From the NCBI RefSeq assembly GCF_021173675.1, contig NZ_JAIHON010000028.1, positions 1-62,188 on the forward strand: DNA of 62,188 bases, written 5' to 3'. Both the position numbers and the translations under genes were made by a program. The notes beneath the pieces were generated by a model. It was not told where the DNA came from. It worked only from the letters and a program-made list of their open reading frames with translations, and searched no databases. Source of the DNA: Streptomyces lincolnensis (GTDB lineage Bacteria > Actinomycetota > Actinomycetes > Streptomycetales > Streptomycetaceae). This document shows, in pieces, positions 50,061 through 58,501 of this stretch (the stretch's first letter is position 1; every line of letters begins with the position of its first letter).

Positions 50061-50305
50061 CTCCCCCACCGCGACCGCCGTCGCCTCCAGCCGGGAGATC
50101 AGAAGCGAGTTCACGCCTGCGGGCCGCGAAGACTGAACCGCAGCGCAGCATCAGCGTTGGCAAGATCCATGCGCGCGTCATCAAGACGACGGTCCTGACA
50201 ATTCTCAGGTACCGCCGGCTCCCCGTCCTTTCCATAGTTCGAGTTGTCCTCCAAGCCCCGGCCTCATCACGGGGTTCCTTCCACAGACAGGAAGAGACGA
50301 CTCTC

Positions 50306-50791
50306 ATGCGCCTGTTCCGTTCCACCCTCGCCACGGTCGCGGCACTGTGCACGGTCGCCACCGGTATCGTCCTCGCCCAGCCTCCGCAGCCCGCCACGGC
50401 CGCGGCCTCCGACTGCGTGGGAGGCAAGCGCGGCTTCCGCGACCACCCGGACAACGCCTCGGGCGATTACAAGAAGCCGCGGGAGTTCTGGGTCGGCAAC
50501 GTCCACTTCACGCTCGAGAAGGGCGTCTACGGCACCATGCAGATCGGCTTCGGCAAGATCAGCGGTCAGACCCGGCCCGGCGACAAGGTCTGGATGGACT
50601 GGCGGGCAAACGGCTGGGACAACGCCGACTCCATGTCCCCCTGGCTCCAGTGCGGTCCCTTCACCGTCCGGTCCGCGGGGCAGAGCCTGACCACGCCCTT
50701 CCGGCGGACCAGCACCGACCCCGCGTACCAGTTCCGGGTCTGCGGCTCACTGGTCACGGACCCGCCGGCCAAGTGCTCCGCCTGGTGGTAG
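50306..50791 (+). CDS. Small secreted protein of unknown function
   Basis: The 161-residue protein has a Sec signal (MRLFRSTLATVAALCTVATG, cleavage near ATAAA-SDC). The mature part has four cysteines (SDCVGGK, WLQCGPF, FRVCGSL, AKCSAWW), consistent with two disulfides, and many aromatic residues (VWMDWRANGWDN). I do not recognise a family; similar small secreted proteins are common in Streptomyces. ATG 50306 gives the signal peptide directly. Confidence 0.75.
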   Translation: MRLFRSTLATVAALCTVATGIVLAQPPQPATAAASDCVGGKRGFRDHPDNASGDYKKPREFWVGNVHFTLEKGVYGTMQIGFGKISGQTRPGDKVWMDWRANGWDNADSMSPWLQCGPFTVRSAGQSLTTPFRRTSTDPAYQFRVCGSLVTDPPAKCSAWW

Positions 50792-50860
50792 ACCACGCCC
50801 AGACCGTCACCTTCACCGGGCAGTTCCACATGAGCACCCTGGACTGCGGAGGCCGGCCGT

Positions 50861-51397
50861 TCAGTGGCCGTGTGCCGGGAGGTTGGTCAGGCCGGTGTCG
50901 AGCATGATGCGGTCGATCGTCTCGGTGAGGGTGCTGGACGCGTCGATGACGGTCTCCAGGACGCCGGGCAGGAGGTCGAGGTTCCGGTACCAGGCACGCA
51001 GCTCCGTCGCACCGTATTCGTCGGCCTGAGGTTTGGTGGCGTGGCGGGCCAGGGTCTCGTCGAAGGGCACGTGCAGGTAGTACCCGTGGGTCGGGCCACG
51101 GTGGTCGGCGGCCAGTCGGGTCAGCATGTCGCCGTAGTGGTCGGCGTACAGCATGCCCTCGACCACGACGTGGAAGCCCGCGTCCAGCGCGTAGCGGGCG
51201 GTCAGGTCGATGAGGCCGATGTTCGCCGCGCCGGGCCGGTCCCGCTCGCGCAGCACGATCCGGCGGAGGTTGTCCTGGCCGACCAGAGCCAGGCCTCTGC
51301 CGAAACGCTCGCGCAGGCCGGCCGCGACGCTCGACTTCCCCGAGGCCGAGTTGCCGCGCAGCACGATCAGCCGGGTGCTCTCCGATCCCACCGTCAC
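50861..51397 (-). CDS. P-loop kinase (AAA_33/zeta-toxin-like)
   Basis: The 178-residue protein has a Walker A loop LRGNSASGKSSVAAGLRERF (residues about 12-31) and a Walker-B-like strand GFHVVVEGMLYADHYGDML. The fold is the small kinase type that includes chloramphenicol phosphotransferase, zeta toxin and polynucleotide kinases. No antitoxin gene adjoins it, so a small-molecule kinase is more likely. Alternative GTG starts lie at 51391 and 51406. Confidence 0.8.
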   Translation of the reverse strand: MTVGSESTRLIVLRGNSASGKSSVAAGLRERFGRGLALVGQDNLRRIVLRERDRPGAANIGLIDLTARYALDAGFHVVVEGMLYADHYGDMLTRLAADHRGPTHGYYLHVPFDETLARHATKPQADEYGATELRAWYRNLDLLPGVLETVIDASSTLTETIDRIMLDTGLTNLPAHGH

Positions 51398-51507
51398 GGC
51401 GGCCACCCTATCGGCGCGTGCCACACGTATGTCGGGACCTGCCGCTGCGGCGGACCCCGACGTGCACGTCTCACTCAGTCGTAAGTCGTCGGCGGTCTTG
51501 GGACCCG

Positions 51508-52635
51508 TCACCCCTGCTCGGTGATCATTTTGATCAGGGCCTGGGCCGTGTTGCCGTCGGAGTCCATGCCTTGCATCTCCGCGCCCTCGAACGTGGCGAC
51601 CTCGGCGCTGCGGGGGAACATGACCTGCTCGTACTCGGTGAGCGCGGCCTCGATGTCGTCGGGGTGGGCGGCGAGGGCAGCCCCGAGGTCGGCGCCGTCG
51701 AGCATGGCGAGGTTGGCGCCTTCGCCGTTCGGGGCCGCGAGGTGGGCGGCGTCGCCGAGCAGGGTCACCCCGGGCGCCCGGTCCCACCGGTGCCCGGTGG
51801 GCAGTTGGTAGTGGGAACGCAGGACCGGCGCGGTGTCGGCGTCGGTGATCAGCGCGGTGAGTTCCGGTGCCCAGCCCTCGAACTCCGCCGCGAGCCGCGC
51901 GGTGGCCGCGGCGGCGTCGGTGAAGTCGATGGCGGCGAACCAGCCGAGCGGCCTGGACAGTCCCACGTAGGCGTGCAGGGTCGCATCCTTCTCGCGGTGG
52001 GCGAAGAGGTCCGCACCCGGCGAGGGAGCGATCAGCATCCCACCGCCGACCGCCTTCGCGGCGGCCGGGTGCCGGGTGTCGGCGTCGAACAGGTAGGTCT
52101 CCACGGACGACGTGCCGGCGTACTCGGGTGTGGCGGTGGAGAGCAGCGGCCGGACCCGTGACCAGGCGCCGTCCGCGCCGACCAGCAGGCTGGTGACGAC
52201 GGTGGTGCCGTCGGCGAACGTCACCTCGTGGCGGCCCCCGCCGAGGGCCCGCGTGCCGCCGGCCTTGCGCCCCCAGCGGACGGTGCCGGCCGGGAGCGAG
52301 TCGAGCAGGATCTGCCGCAGGTCGGCGCGCTGCACCTCGGGGCGGCCGCCAGTGCCGTCGTCCGGCTTGTCCAACAGGACGGTGCCGTCCCGGTCGAGGA
52401 CCCGCATCGCCTGGCGGCCCTCCAGGACGATGGCGTGGAACTCGTCCATCAGACCGGCTGCCTTGAGGGCGAGCTGGCCGTTGTAGTCGTGGATGTCGAG
52501 CAGCCCGCCCTGCGCGCGGGCCGTCGGGGAGGACTCCGCCTCGTAGACCGTGGCCGGTATGCCGTGCAGGTGCAGGACGCGGGCCAGGGTGAGGCCGCCG
52601 AGTCCGGCTCCGATGATCGTGACGGGAGTGCGCAT
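51508..52635 (-). CDS. FAD-dependent monooxygenase (TetX/PHBH-like)
   Basis: The 375-residue protein has the FAD-binding TIIGAGLGGLTLARVLHLHG motif (residues 6-25), the GD motif ALLGDAAH-like VTLLGDAAHLAAPNGEGANL and the DG motif GADGAWSRVR. This is the group A flavin hydroxylase set. TetX, its best-known relative, inactivates tetracyclines by hydroxylation. Whether this enzyme degrades a drug or hydroxylates an aromatic is not decidable. ATG 52635 follows AAGGAGCC. Four phased direct repeats lie about 80 bp upstream. Confidence 0.87.
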   Translation of the reverse strand: MRTPVTIIGAGLGGLTLARVLHLHGIPATVYEAESSPTARAQGGLLDIHDYNGQLALKAAGLMDEFHAIVLEGRQAMRVLDRDGTVLLDKPDDGTGGRPEVQRADLRQILLDSLPAGTVRWGRKAGGTRALGGGRHEVTFADGTTVVTSLLVGADGAWSRVRPLLSTATPEYAGTSSVETYLFDADTRHPAAAKAVGGGMLIAPSPGADLFAHREKDATLHAYVGLSRPLGWFAAIDFTDAAAATARLAAEFEGWAPELTALITDADTAPVLRSHYQLPTGHRWDRAPGVTLLGDAAHLAAPNGEGANLAMLDGADLGAALAAHPDDIEAALTEYEQVMFPRSAEVATFEGAEMQGMDSDGNTAQALIKMITEQG

Positions 52636-52714
52636 CGTGGCTCCTTCGGGATCGGGCCGTCCGGGGACTCCGGACGGCCGCCTCCGGAAACCTGTCAGGC
52701 CCCGCCCACGCGGG

Positions 52715-52753
52715 ACCGACAACCGACCGACAGCGCCCGACAGGTGACCGACA
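52715..52753. promoter_or_regulatory. Four phased heptamer repeats upstream of the monooxygenase gene
   Basis: (A/C)CCGACA occurs at 52715, 52726, 52736 and 52747, with spacings of 11, 10 and 11 bp, one helical turn each. That is the form used by SARP-type activators, which bind heptamer direct repeats at 11-bp spacing. The start codon is at 52635 on the minus strand. Confidence 0.6.
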
Positions 52754-52812
52754 CCCTGTGTCGCCGCCGCCCGCCTGCCGCCCGCCCGATCGCCGCACAG
52801 CGCACGGAGACG

Positions 52813-52847
52813 CCACCGCCCGCCCCCTGACCGGAGGCGGGCGGTGG
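52813..52847 (-). terminator. Terminator of the subtilase gene
   Basis: A perfect 12-bp stem CCACCGCCCGCC / GGCGGGCGGTGG lies 17 bp past the minus-strand stop at 52865. Confidence 0.83.
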
Positions 52848-52864
52848 GCCGTGGCACAGTCGGC

Positions 52865-55800
52865 TCACGGAGCGAGGCGGTACGCGTTGGTGATCGTCTC
52901 GCGGACGGTGTTGCCGGCCTTGTCCTTCAGGTCCACCCGGAAGGAGACGGCCTCGGCGGTGGCCGGGTGCTTGACCGTCACCGAGCGGGCGCCCTGCGCG
53001 TCGGTCGTGACCGTGAGCGGCTTCCAGGTCCGGCCGTCGTCGTAGGAGATGTGCACGGTCAGGGTGGCGACCTGCCCGGCCGCGGCGGCCGCGCCGCTGA
53101 GCTTCAGGGGGACCGTGAGGGTGCTGCCCGCCGGAGCCGTGCCGCGCAGGCTGAGCTCGGGAGCCAGCCGTACCGTCGACAGCGGCAGCCTGGTCGTGCC
53201 GTCCGAGGCCGGCCGGGCCGAGGTGAAGGTCCACACCCCTGCCACCCGCGTGCTGGTGGAGGTGTCCTCCGCGGCGCGGTTCGCCTGGACCGTGAGGCGG
53301 TACGGGGCGGAGGCGGCGGGGACTTCGGCGGTCAGCCAGTCGCTGGCCGGGCCCTCGCCGAGGATCCGCCCGCCGGATTCCAGCCGGGCGAAGCCGCCGG
53401 TGACGGCGGAGTCTCCCTGGTTGCCGCTGCCGTCGTTGAACAGCGGGATCCTGGCGCTGATGTGGTCACCGGTCCGTTCGGCGCCCTGCTGCTCCGGGCT
53501 CCCCGCGGCGAGATCGGGGCCGACCACACCGGTGTTGAACCGCAGCGTGTGGCTGGAGCCGGGCTTGTAGCTCACCCACTCCTTCGTGTAGGTCATGCGC
53601 GCCTCGCCGTCGGCGTTGAGTTGCGCGGCCTGCCAGGACCAGCGCACGCCGGTGGTGGTGAGGTAGTGGGTGGTGGCATACGGCAGGTTCCGCAGCGGTG
53701 GTTCGTGGATGTTGACGGTGAATCCGTCCTCGTCCATCGGCGTGATGTGGACCTGGCCCTCGGCCCCGGTGACGGAGGCCCCGAAGCCGAGCTTCACCTC
53801 GGCGAGTTCGGCCCGGGTGAGGGTGCGGTCCAGGCCGGTGAAGAAGCTTCCCTCGCGGTTGAAGGCGAGCCGGTAGTCGACGTTCTTGCCGGGTGTCTTC
53901 CAGACGCCGTTGAACTGGGCCCGCATGGTGTCGGACGCCGGGCCGAGGGCGGCGGTGCGGATCGGCGGAACACCGCTGGTGGACCAGGAGTTGGAGGCGC
54001 CGGAGGCCTGGTCGCCGTAGCCGACGACGGAGGTGACGAGCTGCGCGGCCGGGTCGGGGACCCGCACGACGAACGGCTTCGCCTTGCGGGAGTCGAGGGT
54101 GACCATGACGTTCTTGGTCACGTCCAGAACGGGTTGGACGAAGAAGCCCAGCTCGTTGTCCTTGCCGAAGACCAGGCCCTCCAGTTGGTAGGAGCCCTTG
54201 GGCATCCGCTGGACCACGGTGCCGTCCTCGGTCTCCGGGAGCTCGACGCTCTTCCCGCTCCCGTCGGCGGGCCTGATCGTGGTCGCGTAGGTGCCCGGGA
54301 CGGCGCCGTCGGTGCCGATGTGCCGCACCGTGACGTCGTAGGACTCCACCTCCCGGTCGACCACGAGACCGGTGCGTACCTGCTGGCCGTCTCCCGACGC
54401 GAGCACGCTGCCGCCGAAGACGCCGTCGACGGTGCCCTGGCGGGTGTCGGCGGTGACGGTGGTCTGTGCGGTGCCGCCGGCCGGAACGGTGAGCCGGGCG
54501 TCCTTGACGGTGAACATGCCGGCCGGGGCGGGATGGCCGGAGGAGTCGGTGCCGGACGCGCTCAGGCTCAGGGTGACGGCCTTGGTTCCGTGGTTGCGGT
54601 AGGTGAGGGTCTTGGAGACCGGTGTGTCGTCGGTGTGCGGCCAGGCCTGCGTGCCGAAGCCGAGGGAGCCGGGCTCGGAGACGACCACGGCGGTGGCCGC
54701 GCGCTCCAGGTCCACCCGGCCGGCGCCCTGCTGATGGGCGTTCAGCAGCGGGTTGGGCTCGGCCGCACCGGTCAGGAGCGCCTTCACCCGGGCCCCGTCG
54801 AAGTCCGGGTGCTGCTGGAGCACCAGGGCGGCGGCGCCCGCGACGTGCGGGGTGGCCATCGATGTGCCGGAGAGCGGTACGTAGTCCTCGCCCGGGGGCT
54901 GGTGGCTCTGCGTGGTCCGGGCGGCGGTGATGTCGACGCCGGGGCCGGTGATGTCGGGCTTGGGTGTGCCGTCGAGGTTCGGGCCGCGGCTGGAGAAGTC
55001 GGCGATCGCCTCCTCCTTGTCCACGGCTCCTACGGTGAGCGCCTCGGGGGCGCTGCCGGGCGACCAGATGGTGCGGGCCCCGTCGCCCGCGTTGCCCGCG
55101 GCCACGACGAACAGGGCCTTGCTGGAGAGCCGGGCGAGGGCCGCCTCCTTGGGGTCGGTGCCCGGGGTGTCCAGGGAGCCCAGGCTCATGTTGACGACCT
55201 GCGCGCCCTGGTCGACGGCCCACTGCATGCCGGCGATGATGTTCGAGGCCAGTCCGGTGTTGTCGTCGTCCAGGACCTTGGCGTCGAGCAGTTGCACGTC
55301 GGGGGCGACGCCCTTGTAGCGGCCGCCGGACTTCGCGCCGCTGCCGGCGATGATGGAGGCCACGTGCGTGCCGTGCCCGTAGCGGTCCTCCTCGTCGGGT
55401 GACTCGCTGAAGTTCTTCTGCGCCACTTCGGCGCCCTGGAGGTCCGGGTGGGTCTGGTCCACGCCCGTGTCCAGGACCGCCACCTTGACGCCCTTGCCGG
55501 TGTGGCCCGCCTTCCACATGGTCGGCGCGCCGATCTGCGGCACGCTCTCGGCCAGGGCGCCCCGGACCTTCGCGTCCAGCCAGACATGGGCGACGGGGCT
55601 CGCGGGGGCGGATCTCGCGCCTGCGGCCGCGCTGTCTGTCGTGCTGCCTGCTGTGCTGCCTGCCGTGCTGTTTGCCGTGCTGTTTGCCGTGCTGTTTGCC
55701 GTGCGGGCCGGTGAGCGGCCCGTGACGGCCGCCCACAGCGCCGGGGCGCCGGACTTGGGCACCTCGAAGGCCTCGCCGCCCACCGCGGGCAGCGCGCGGC

Positions 55801-56290
55801 GCTCCCGGAGGGCCACGCCCTCGAACGGGGCGCGGGAGTCGGCGGAGGACCGTGCGGCGGCGCGCTCCTGGCGGTAGCCGACGATCAGCGGCAGGGCGGT
55901 GCGGTGCGCGTCGTCGTATCCGTCCTTGACCAGGTGTGCGACGTCGAAGAGGCGGCGGTCGAGCACGCCGTCGGCGACCAGGCGCAGGGCGTCCTGCGGG
56001 ACGACGTAGGTGTGGCCTGCCTCGCGCCGGACCGAGATGCCGATTCCCTCGCGGCCCTTGCCGCGCTCGAGCCGGACGACCTGGCCGTCGGAGCCGACGG
56101 CGACGCGGTCGCCGGTGATCAGCGTGACGGTCGCCGGCGGCCTCGCCTTCGCCGGAGGAGTCGTCCCCTCGTGCGCGGCGGAGCCGGCGGCCCGCGCCGG
56201 ATGGCTGTCGGCCGGTGCTGCCCCGGTGAGCAGCGCGCCCGCGAGAACGGCGGCCAGAGTCGCCGTTCTCGCGTGTGCAGTGGATCCCAC
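52865..56290 (-). CDS. Secreted subtilisin-family serine protease, 1141 residues
   Basis: It has a Sec signal peptide (core ATLAAVLAGALLTGAAPADS), a propeptide, and the S8 catalytic domain with Asp in VAVLDTGVDQTHPDL, His in GHGTHVASIIAG and Ser in LSGTSMATPHVAGAAAL. Several beta-rich C-terminal domains follow (fibronectin-like and jelly-roll, to the end VDLKDKAGNTVRETITNAYR). This is a large extracellular protease. GTG at 56290 is preferred because a GGGGGGA ribosome site precedes it. The propeptide linker contains a short repeat coding (A-N/G-S-T)n, see the repeat at 55641. Confidence 0.93.
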   Translation of the reverse strand: MGSTAHARTATLAAVLAGALLTGAAPADSHPARAAGSAAHEGTTPPAKARPPATVTLITGDRVAVGSDGQVVRLERGKGREGIGISVRREAGHTYVVPQDALRLVADGVLDRRLFDVAHLVKDGYDDAHRTALPLIVGYRQERAAARSSADSRAPFEGVALRERRALPAVGGEAFEVPKSGAPALWAAVTGRSPARTANSTANSTANSTAGSTAGSTTDSAAAGARSAPASPVAHVWLDAKVRGALAESVPQIGAPTMWKAGHTGKGVKVAVLDTGVDQTHPDLQGAEVAQKNFSESPDEEDRYGHGTHVASIIAGSGAKSGGRYKGVAPDVQLLDAKVLDDDNTGLASNIIAGMQWAVDQGAQVVNMSLGSLDTPGTDPKEAALARLSSKALFVVAAGNAGDGARTIWSPGSAPEALTVGAVDKEEAIADFSSRGPNLDGTPKPDITGPGVDITAARTTQSHQPPGEDYVPLSGTSMATPHVAGAAALVLQQHPDFDGARVKALLTGAAEPNPLLNAHQQGAGRVDLERAATAVVVSEPGSLGFGTQAWPHTDDTPVSKTLTYRNHGTKAVTLSLSASGTDSSGHPAPAGMFTVKDARLTVPAGGTAQTTVTADTRQGTVDGVFGGSVLASGDGQQVRTGLVVDREVESYDVTVRHIGTDGAVPGTYATTIRPADGSGKSVELPETEDGTVVQRMPKGSYQLEGLVFGKDNELGFFVQPVLDVTKNVMVTLDSRKAKPFVVRVPDPAAQLVTSVVGYGDQASGASNSWSTSGVPPIRTAALGPASDTMRAQFNGVWKTPGKNVDYRLAFNREGSFFTGLDRTLTRAELAEVKLGFGASVTGAEGQVHITPMDEDGFTVNIHEPPLRNLPYATTHYLTTTGVRWSWQAAQLNADGEARMTYTKEWVSYKPGSSHTLRFNTGVVGPDLAAGSPEQQGAERTGDHISARIPLFNDGSGNQGDSAVTGGFARLESGGRILGEGPASDWLTAEVPAASAPYRLTVQANRAAEDTSTSTRVAGVWTFTSARPASDGTTRLPLSTVRLAPELSLRGTAPAGSTLTVPLKLSGAAAAAGQVATLTVHISYDDGRTWKPLTVTTDAQGARSVTVKHPATAEAVSFRVDLKDKAGNTVRETITNAYRLAP
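55641..55700 (-). repeat. Five tandem 12-bp units inside the protease linker
   Basis: GTGCTG(T/C)(T/C)TGC(C/T) units repeat at 55641, 55653, 55665, 55677 and 55689, the last three exact. They encode an Asn/Gly-Ser-Thr-Ala tetrapeptide repeat (TANSTANSTANSTAGSTAGS) between propeptide and catalytic domain. Copy number is likely to vary between strains. Confidence 0.88.
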
Positions 56291-56485
56291 GTGCGTCCCC
56301 CCGTTTGTGTGCACTTACTTCGTCAAGACCGGTGGCGCACGGATGTCGTGTCGGCCCTGCGCGCCGTTGACGGTCGAAGCATCACAGGGAGTCCATGCGC
56401 GGCGGTCCTGACATGTGTCAGGGCAGCCGGGTCACCGGTCTGGCCGTCCGGCGGAGGGAGCAGGTCCCGGTGTCGCTCGTCGGTG

Positions 56486-57082
56486 TCAGGGTGCGTGGGG
56501 GTGCTGGAGCCCCTGGAGCAGGAGGGCGATCAGGCGGCGGGGTTCGTAGCGGGGGTCGTTGTCGCGTCCGACGCAGAGGTTGCCGATGCCGCGCATCAGC
56601 TCGTAGGGCTGCGTGCCGGGCCTGATATCGCCGGCGTCGACCGCCGCGTCGAGCAGGTGGGCGCAGACGGGCAGCAGGCGGTCGAGGAAGTAGGTGTGCA
56701 GCGCGGCGAAGCGGTCGCTGTCGGACTGCAGGGCGTCGGCGAGTCCGTGCTTGGTGACCAGGAAGTCGACGAAGAGGTCGATCCACTGGCGCAGTGCGTC
56801 GAACGGTGAGTCGGCAGTGGCCAGCAGGGTGGGGCCGGCCTCGGCGCACTCTTCGATCTGGTGGTGGTAGACGGCCGTGACCAGATCCGCCCGGGTCGGG
56901 AAGTGGCGGTAGATCGTGGCCATCCCGACGCCCGCCCGCGCCGCGATCTGACGGATCGGCGCGTCCACACCGGAGGCGACGAACACCTCGGCGGCGGCGG
57001 CGAGCACCGTCTGGCGGTTGCGCTGGGCGTCGGCCCGCTTGCCGCGCGACGGCGGCTCCCCTGCGTGGCCCTCGGTGGCCAT
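56486..57082 (-). CDS. TetR-family regulator
   Basis: The 198-residue protein has the TetR helix-turn-helix IRQIAARAGVGMATIYRHFP TRADLV (residues about 37-62) and the SBP-type C-terminal ligand domain found in TetR regulators such as the TetR_C_SACE group (LRQWIDLFVDFLVTKHGLAD). The ATG at 57082 follows AAGGAG. It is divergent from the hydrolase at 57270. Two palindromic sites of the same kind lie between the genes. Confidence 0.9.
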   Translation of the reverse strand: MATEGHAGEPPSRGKRADAQRNRQTVLAAAAEVFVASGVDAPIRQIAARAGVGMATIYRHFPTRADLVTAVYHHQIEECAEAGPTLLATADSPFDALRQWIDLFVDFLVTKHGLADALQSDSDRFAALHTYFLDRLLPVCAHLLDAAVDAGDIRPGTQPYELMRGIGNLCVGRDNDPRYEPRRLIALLLQGLQHPHAP

Positions 57083-57103
57083 CACGTACTCCTTCGACAC
57101 CGG

Positions 57104-57164
57104 TTGACAAAACGGAGCGTTGCTCCGAATACTGAACCCACCACTAAGTGGAGCGTTGTTCCGT
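57104..57164. promoter_or_regulatory. Hydrolase promoter with two TetR operators
   Basis: TTGACA (57104-57109) is followed at 17-18 bp by AATACT (57128-57133), a good housekeeping promoter facing right. The palindrome CGGAGCGTTGCTCCG (57113-57127) fills the spacer, and a second copy (GGAGCGTTGTTCC, 57150-57162) lies 36 bp downstream, centre to centre. Confidence 0.83.
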
Positions 57165-57269
57165 TTCAGGTTAGCCGAAGCGGGGCGCTTCCGACGACCT
57201 GCCCGCCTGCCCTCCTCCGGTCGCAGGAGACCGGCGGAGGGCAGGTGTCACCGAAAGGGAGCCCACACC

Positions 57270-58235
57270 GTGAGCACAGACACCACTACCACCACCGCCC
57301 TGGCCACACCCGTTCCGGTCCTGTCCTTCAGCCCTGTAGTCCTCTCCATACCCGGACGTCCCGTGGACCTCCAGGTGCGCGTCTCCGCTCCCGCCACCGG
57401 TACCGGCCTTCCCGTCCTCCTCCTCTCCCACGGCCACGGTCCCTCGAACAACCTCTCCTCGCTGAACGGCTACGCGCCGCTCGCCAACTTCTGGGCGGCC
57501 CACGGATTCGTCGTCGTCCAGCCCACCCACCTCACCTCCAGGACACTGACCGACCTGGTCGCCGACGCCCCCGGAGCCCCCGACTTCTGGCGCTCCCGCG
57601 CCGAGGACATGACCCACATCCTCGACCGGATGGACGTGATCGAGAGCACCGTGCCGCAGCTCGCCGGGCGGATCGACCCCGACAGGACCGCCCTCGCCGG
57701 ACACTCGCTCGGCGGCTTCACCGCCGCCCTCCTCCTGGGTGCCGGGATCACCGACCCCGGCACCGGCAACGTGGTGCGCCTCCTCGATCGCCGGATCAAG
57801 GCAGGCGTGCTGCTCGCCGCACCCGGCAGGGGCGGCGACGTCCTCAACGGACCCATGGCCGAGCAGTGGCCGATCATCGGGGCCGTCGACTTCTCCACCA
57901 TGACCACACCGACCCTGGTCGTCGCCGGCGACAAGGACGACCCCCGGCACTTCACGGACATGGGGCCGGACTGGCACGCCGACCCCTACACCCTCTCCCC
58001 CGGCCCCAAGACCCTGCTCACCCTGTTCGACGCGGAGCACGGACTCGGCGGCATCGCCGGATACGACGCCGCCGAGACCACCGACGAGAACCCCCGGCGG
58101 GTCGCCGCCCTCGCCGAACTCACCGCGGCCTACCTCCGCACCCAGCTTCTCCCCGGCGCCGCCTCCGCCTGGCACACCGCGTGCGAGGCCCTCACCACCG
58201 GCCCCGATCCGGTGGGCCGAGTCGAGGCGAAATAG
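57270..58235 (+). CDS. Alpha/beta hydrolase (PAF-acetylhydrolase/chlorophyllase-like)
   Basis: The 321-residue protein has LLLSHGHGPSNNLSSLNGYA (oxyanion loop), a nucleophile Ser in LAGHSLGGFTAALLLG, an acid Asp in VVAGDKDDPRHF and a His in FDAEHGLGGIAGYD. It resembles dienelactone-hydrolase and PAF-acetylhydrolase-like esterases of actinomycetes. The GTG at 57270 follows GAAAGGGAG. Expression should be repressed by the neighbouring TetR protein and released by a ligand that may be its substrate. Confidence 0.85.
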   Translation: MSTDTTTTTALATPVPVLSFSPVVLSIPGRPVDLQVRVSAPATGTGLPVLLLSHGHGPSNNLSSLNGYAPLANFWAAHGFVVVQPTHLTSRTLTDLVADAPGAPDFWRSRAEDMTHILDRMDVIESTVPQLAGRIDPDRTALAGHSLGGFTAALLLGAGITDPGTGNVVRLLDRRIKAGVLLAAPGRGGDVLNGPMAEQWPIIGAVDFSTMTTPTLVVAGDKDDPRHFTDMGPDWHADPYTLSPGPKTLLTLFDAEHGLGGIAGYDAAETTDENPRRVAALAELTAAYLRTQLLPGAASAWHTACEALTTGPDPVGRVEAK

Positions 58236-58501
58236 CCCCCTCAAGGTCGGCGGCGGCAAGGTCGGCGAGCGCGTACGACTCACACGGACGCACGGGTCGG
58301 CGAGGCAGCCGAGGGAACGAGCCGTGGCGGGGCGAGCCGGTTCCGGGCAGACCGGACAGGGGCGCACGAAGGGAGGCAAGCACCCTTCCCGGGCCGGGAC
58401 GGCCGAAAAGGTCCTGGACGACTGAAAGGAGTCAACGAAGCATGAGGGCCTGACCCCTTCCACCCCCCGCTCACCCCACCAGTCGATCGCGAGGAAGGCT
58501 C

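Noticed and set aside
50861..51397. Zeta toxin of a toxin-antitoxin pair
   Set aside because: No antitoxin-like gene adjoins it; the fold is shared with ordinary small-molecule kinases.
55641..55700. Short tandem repeats as a CRISPR-like array
   Set aside because: Units are 12 bp without spacers and lie in a coding linker.
53466..55736. 756-residue minus-strand frame in the subtilase region
   Set aside because: It is an Arg/Gly/Pro-rich alternative frame of the protease gene.
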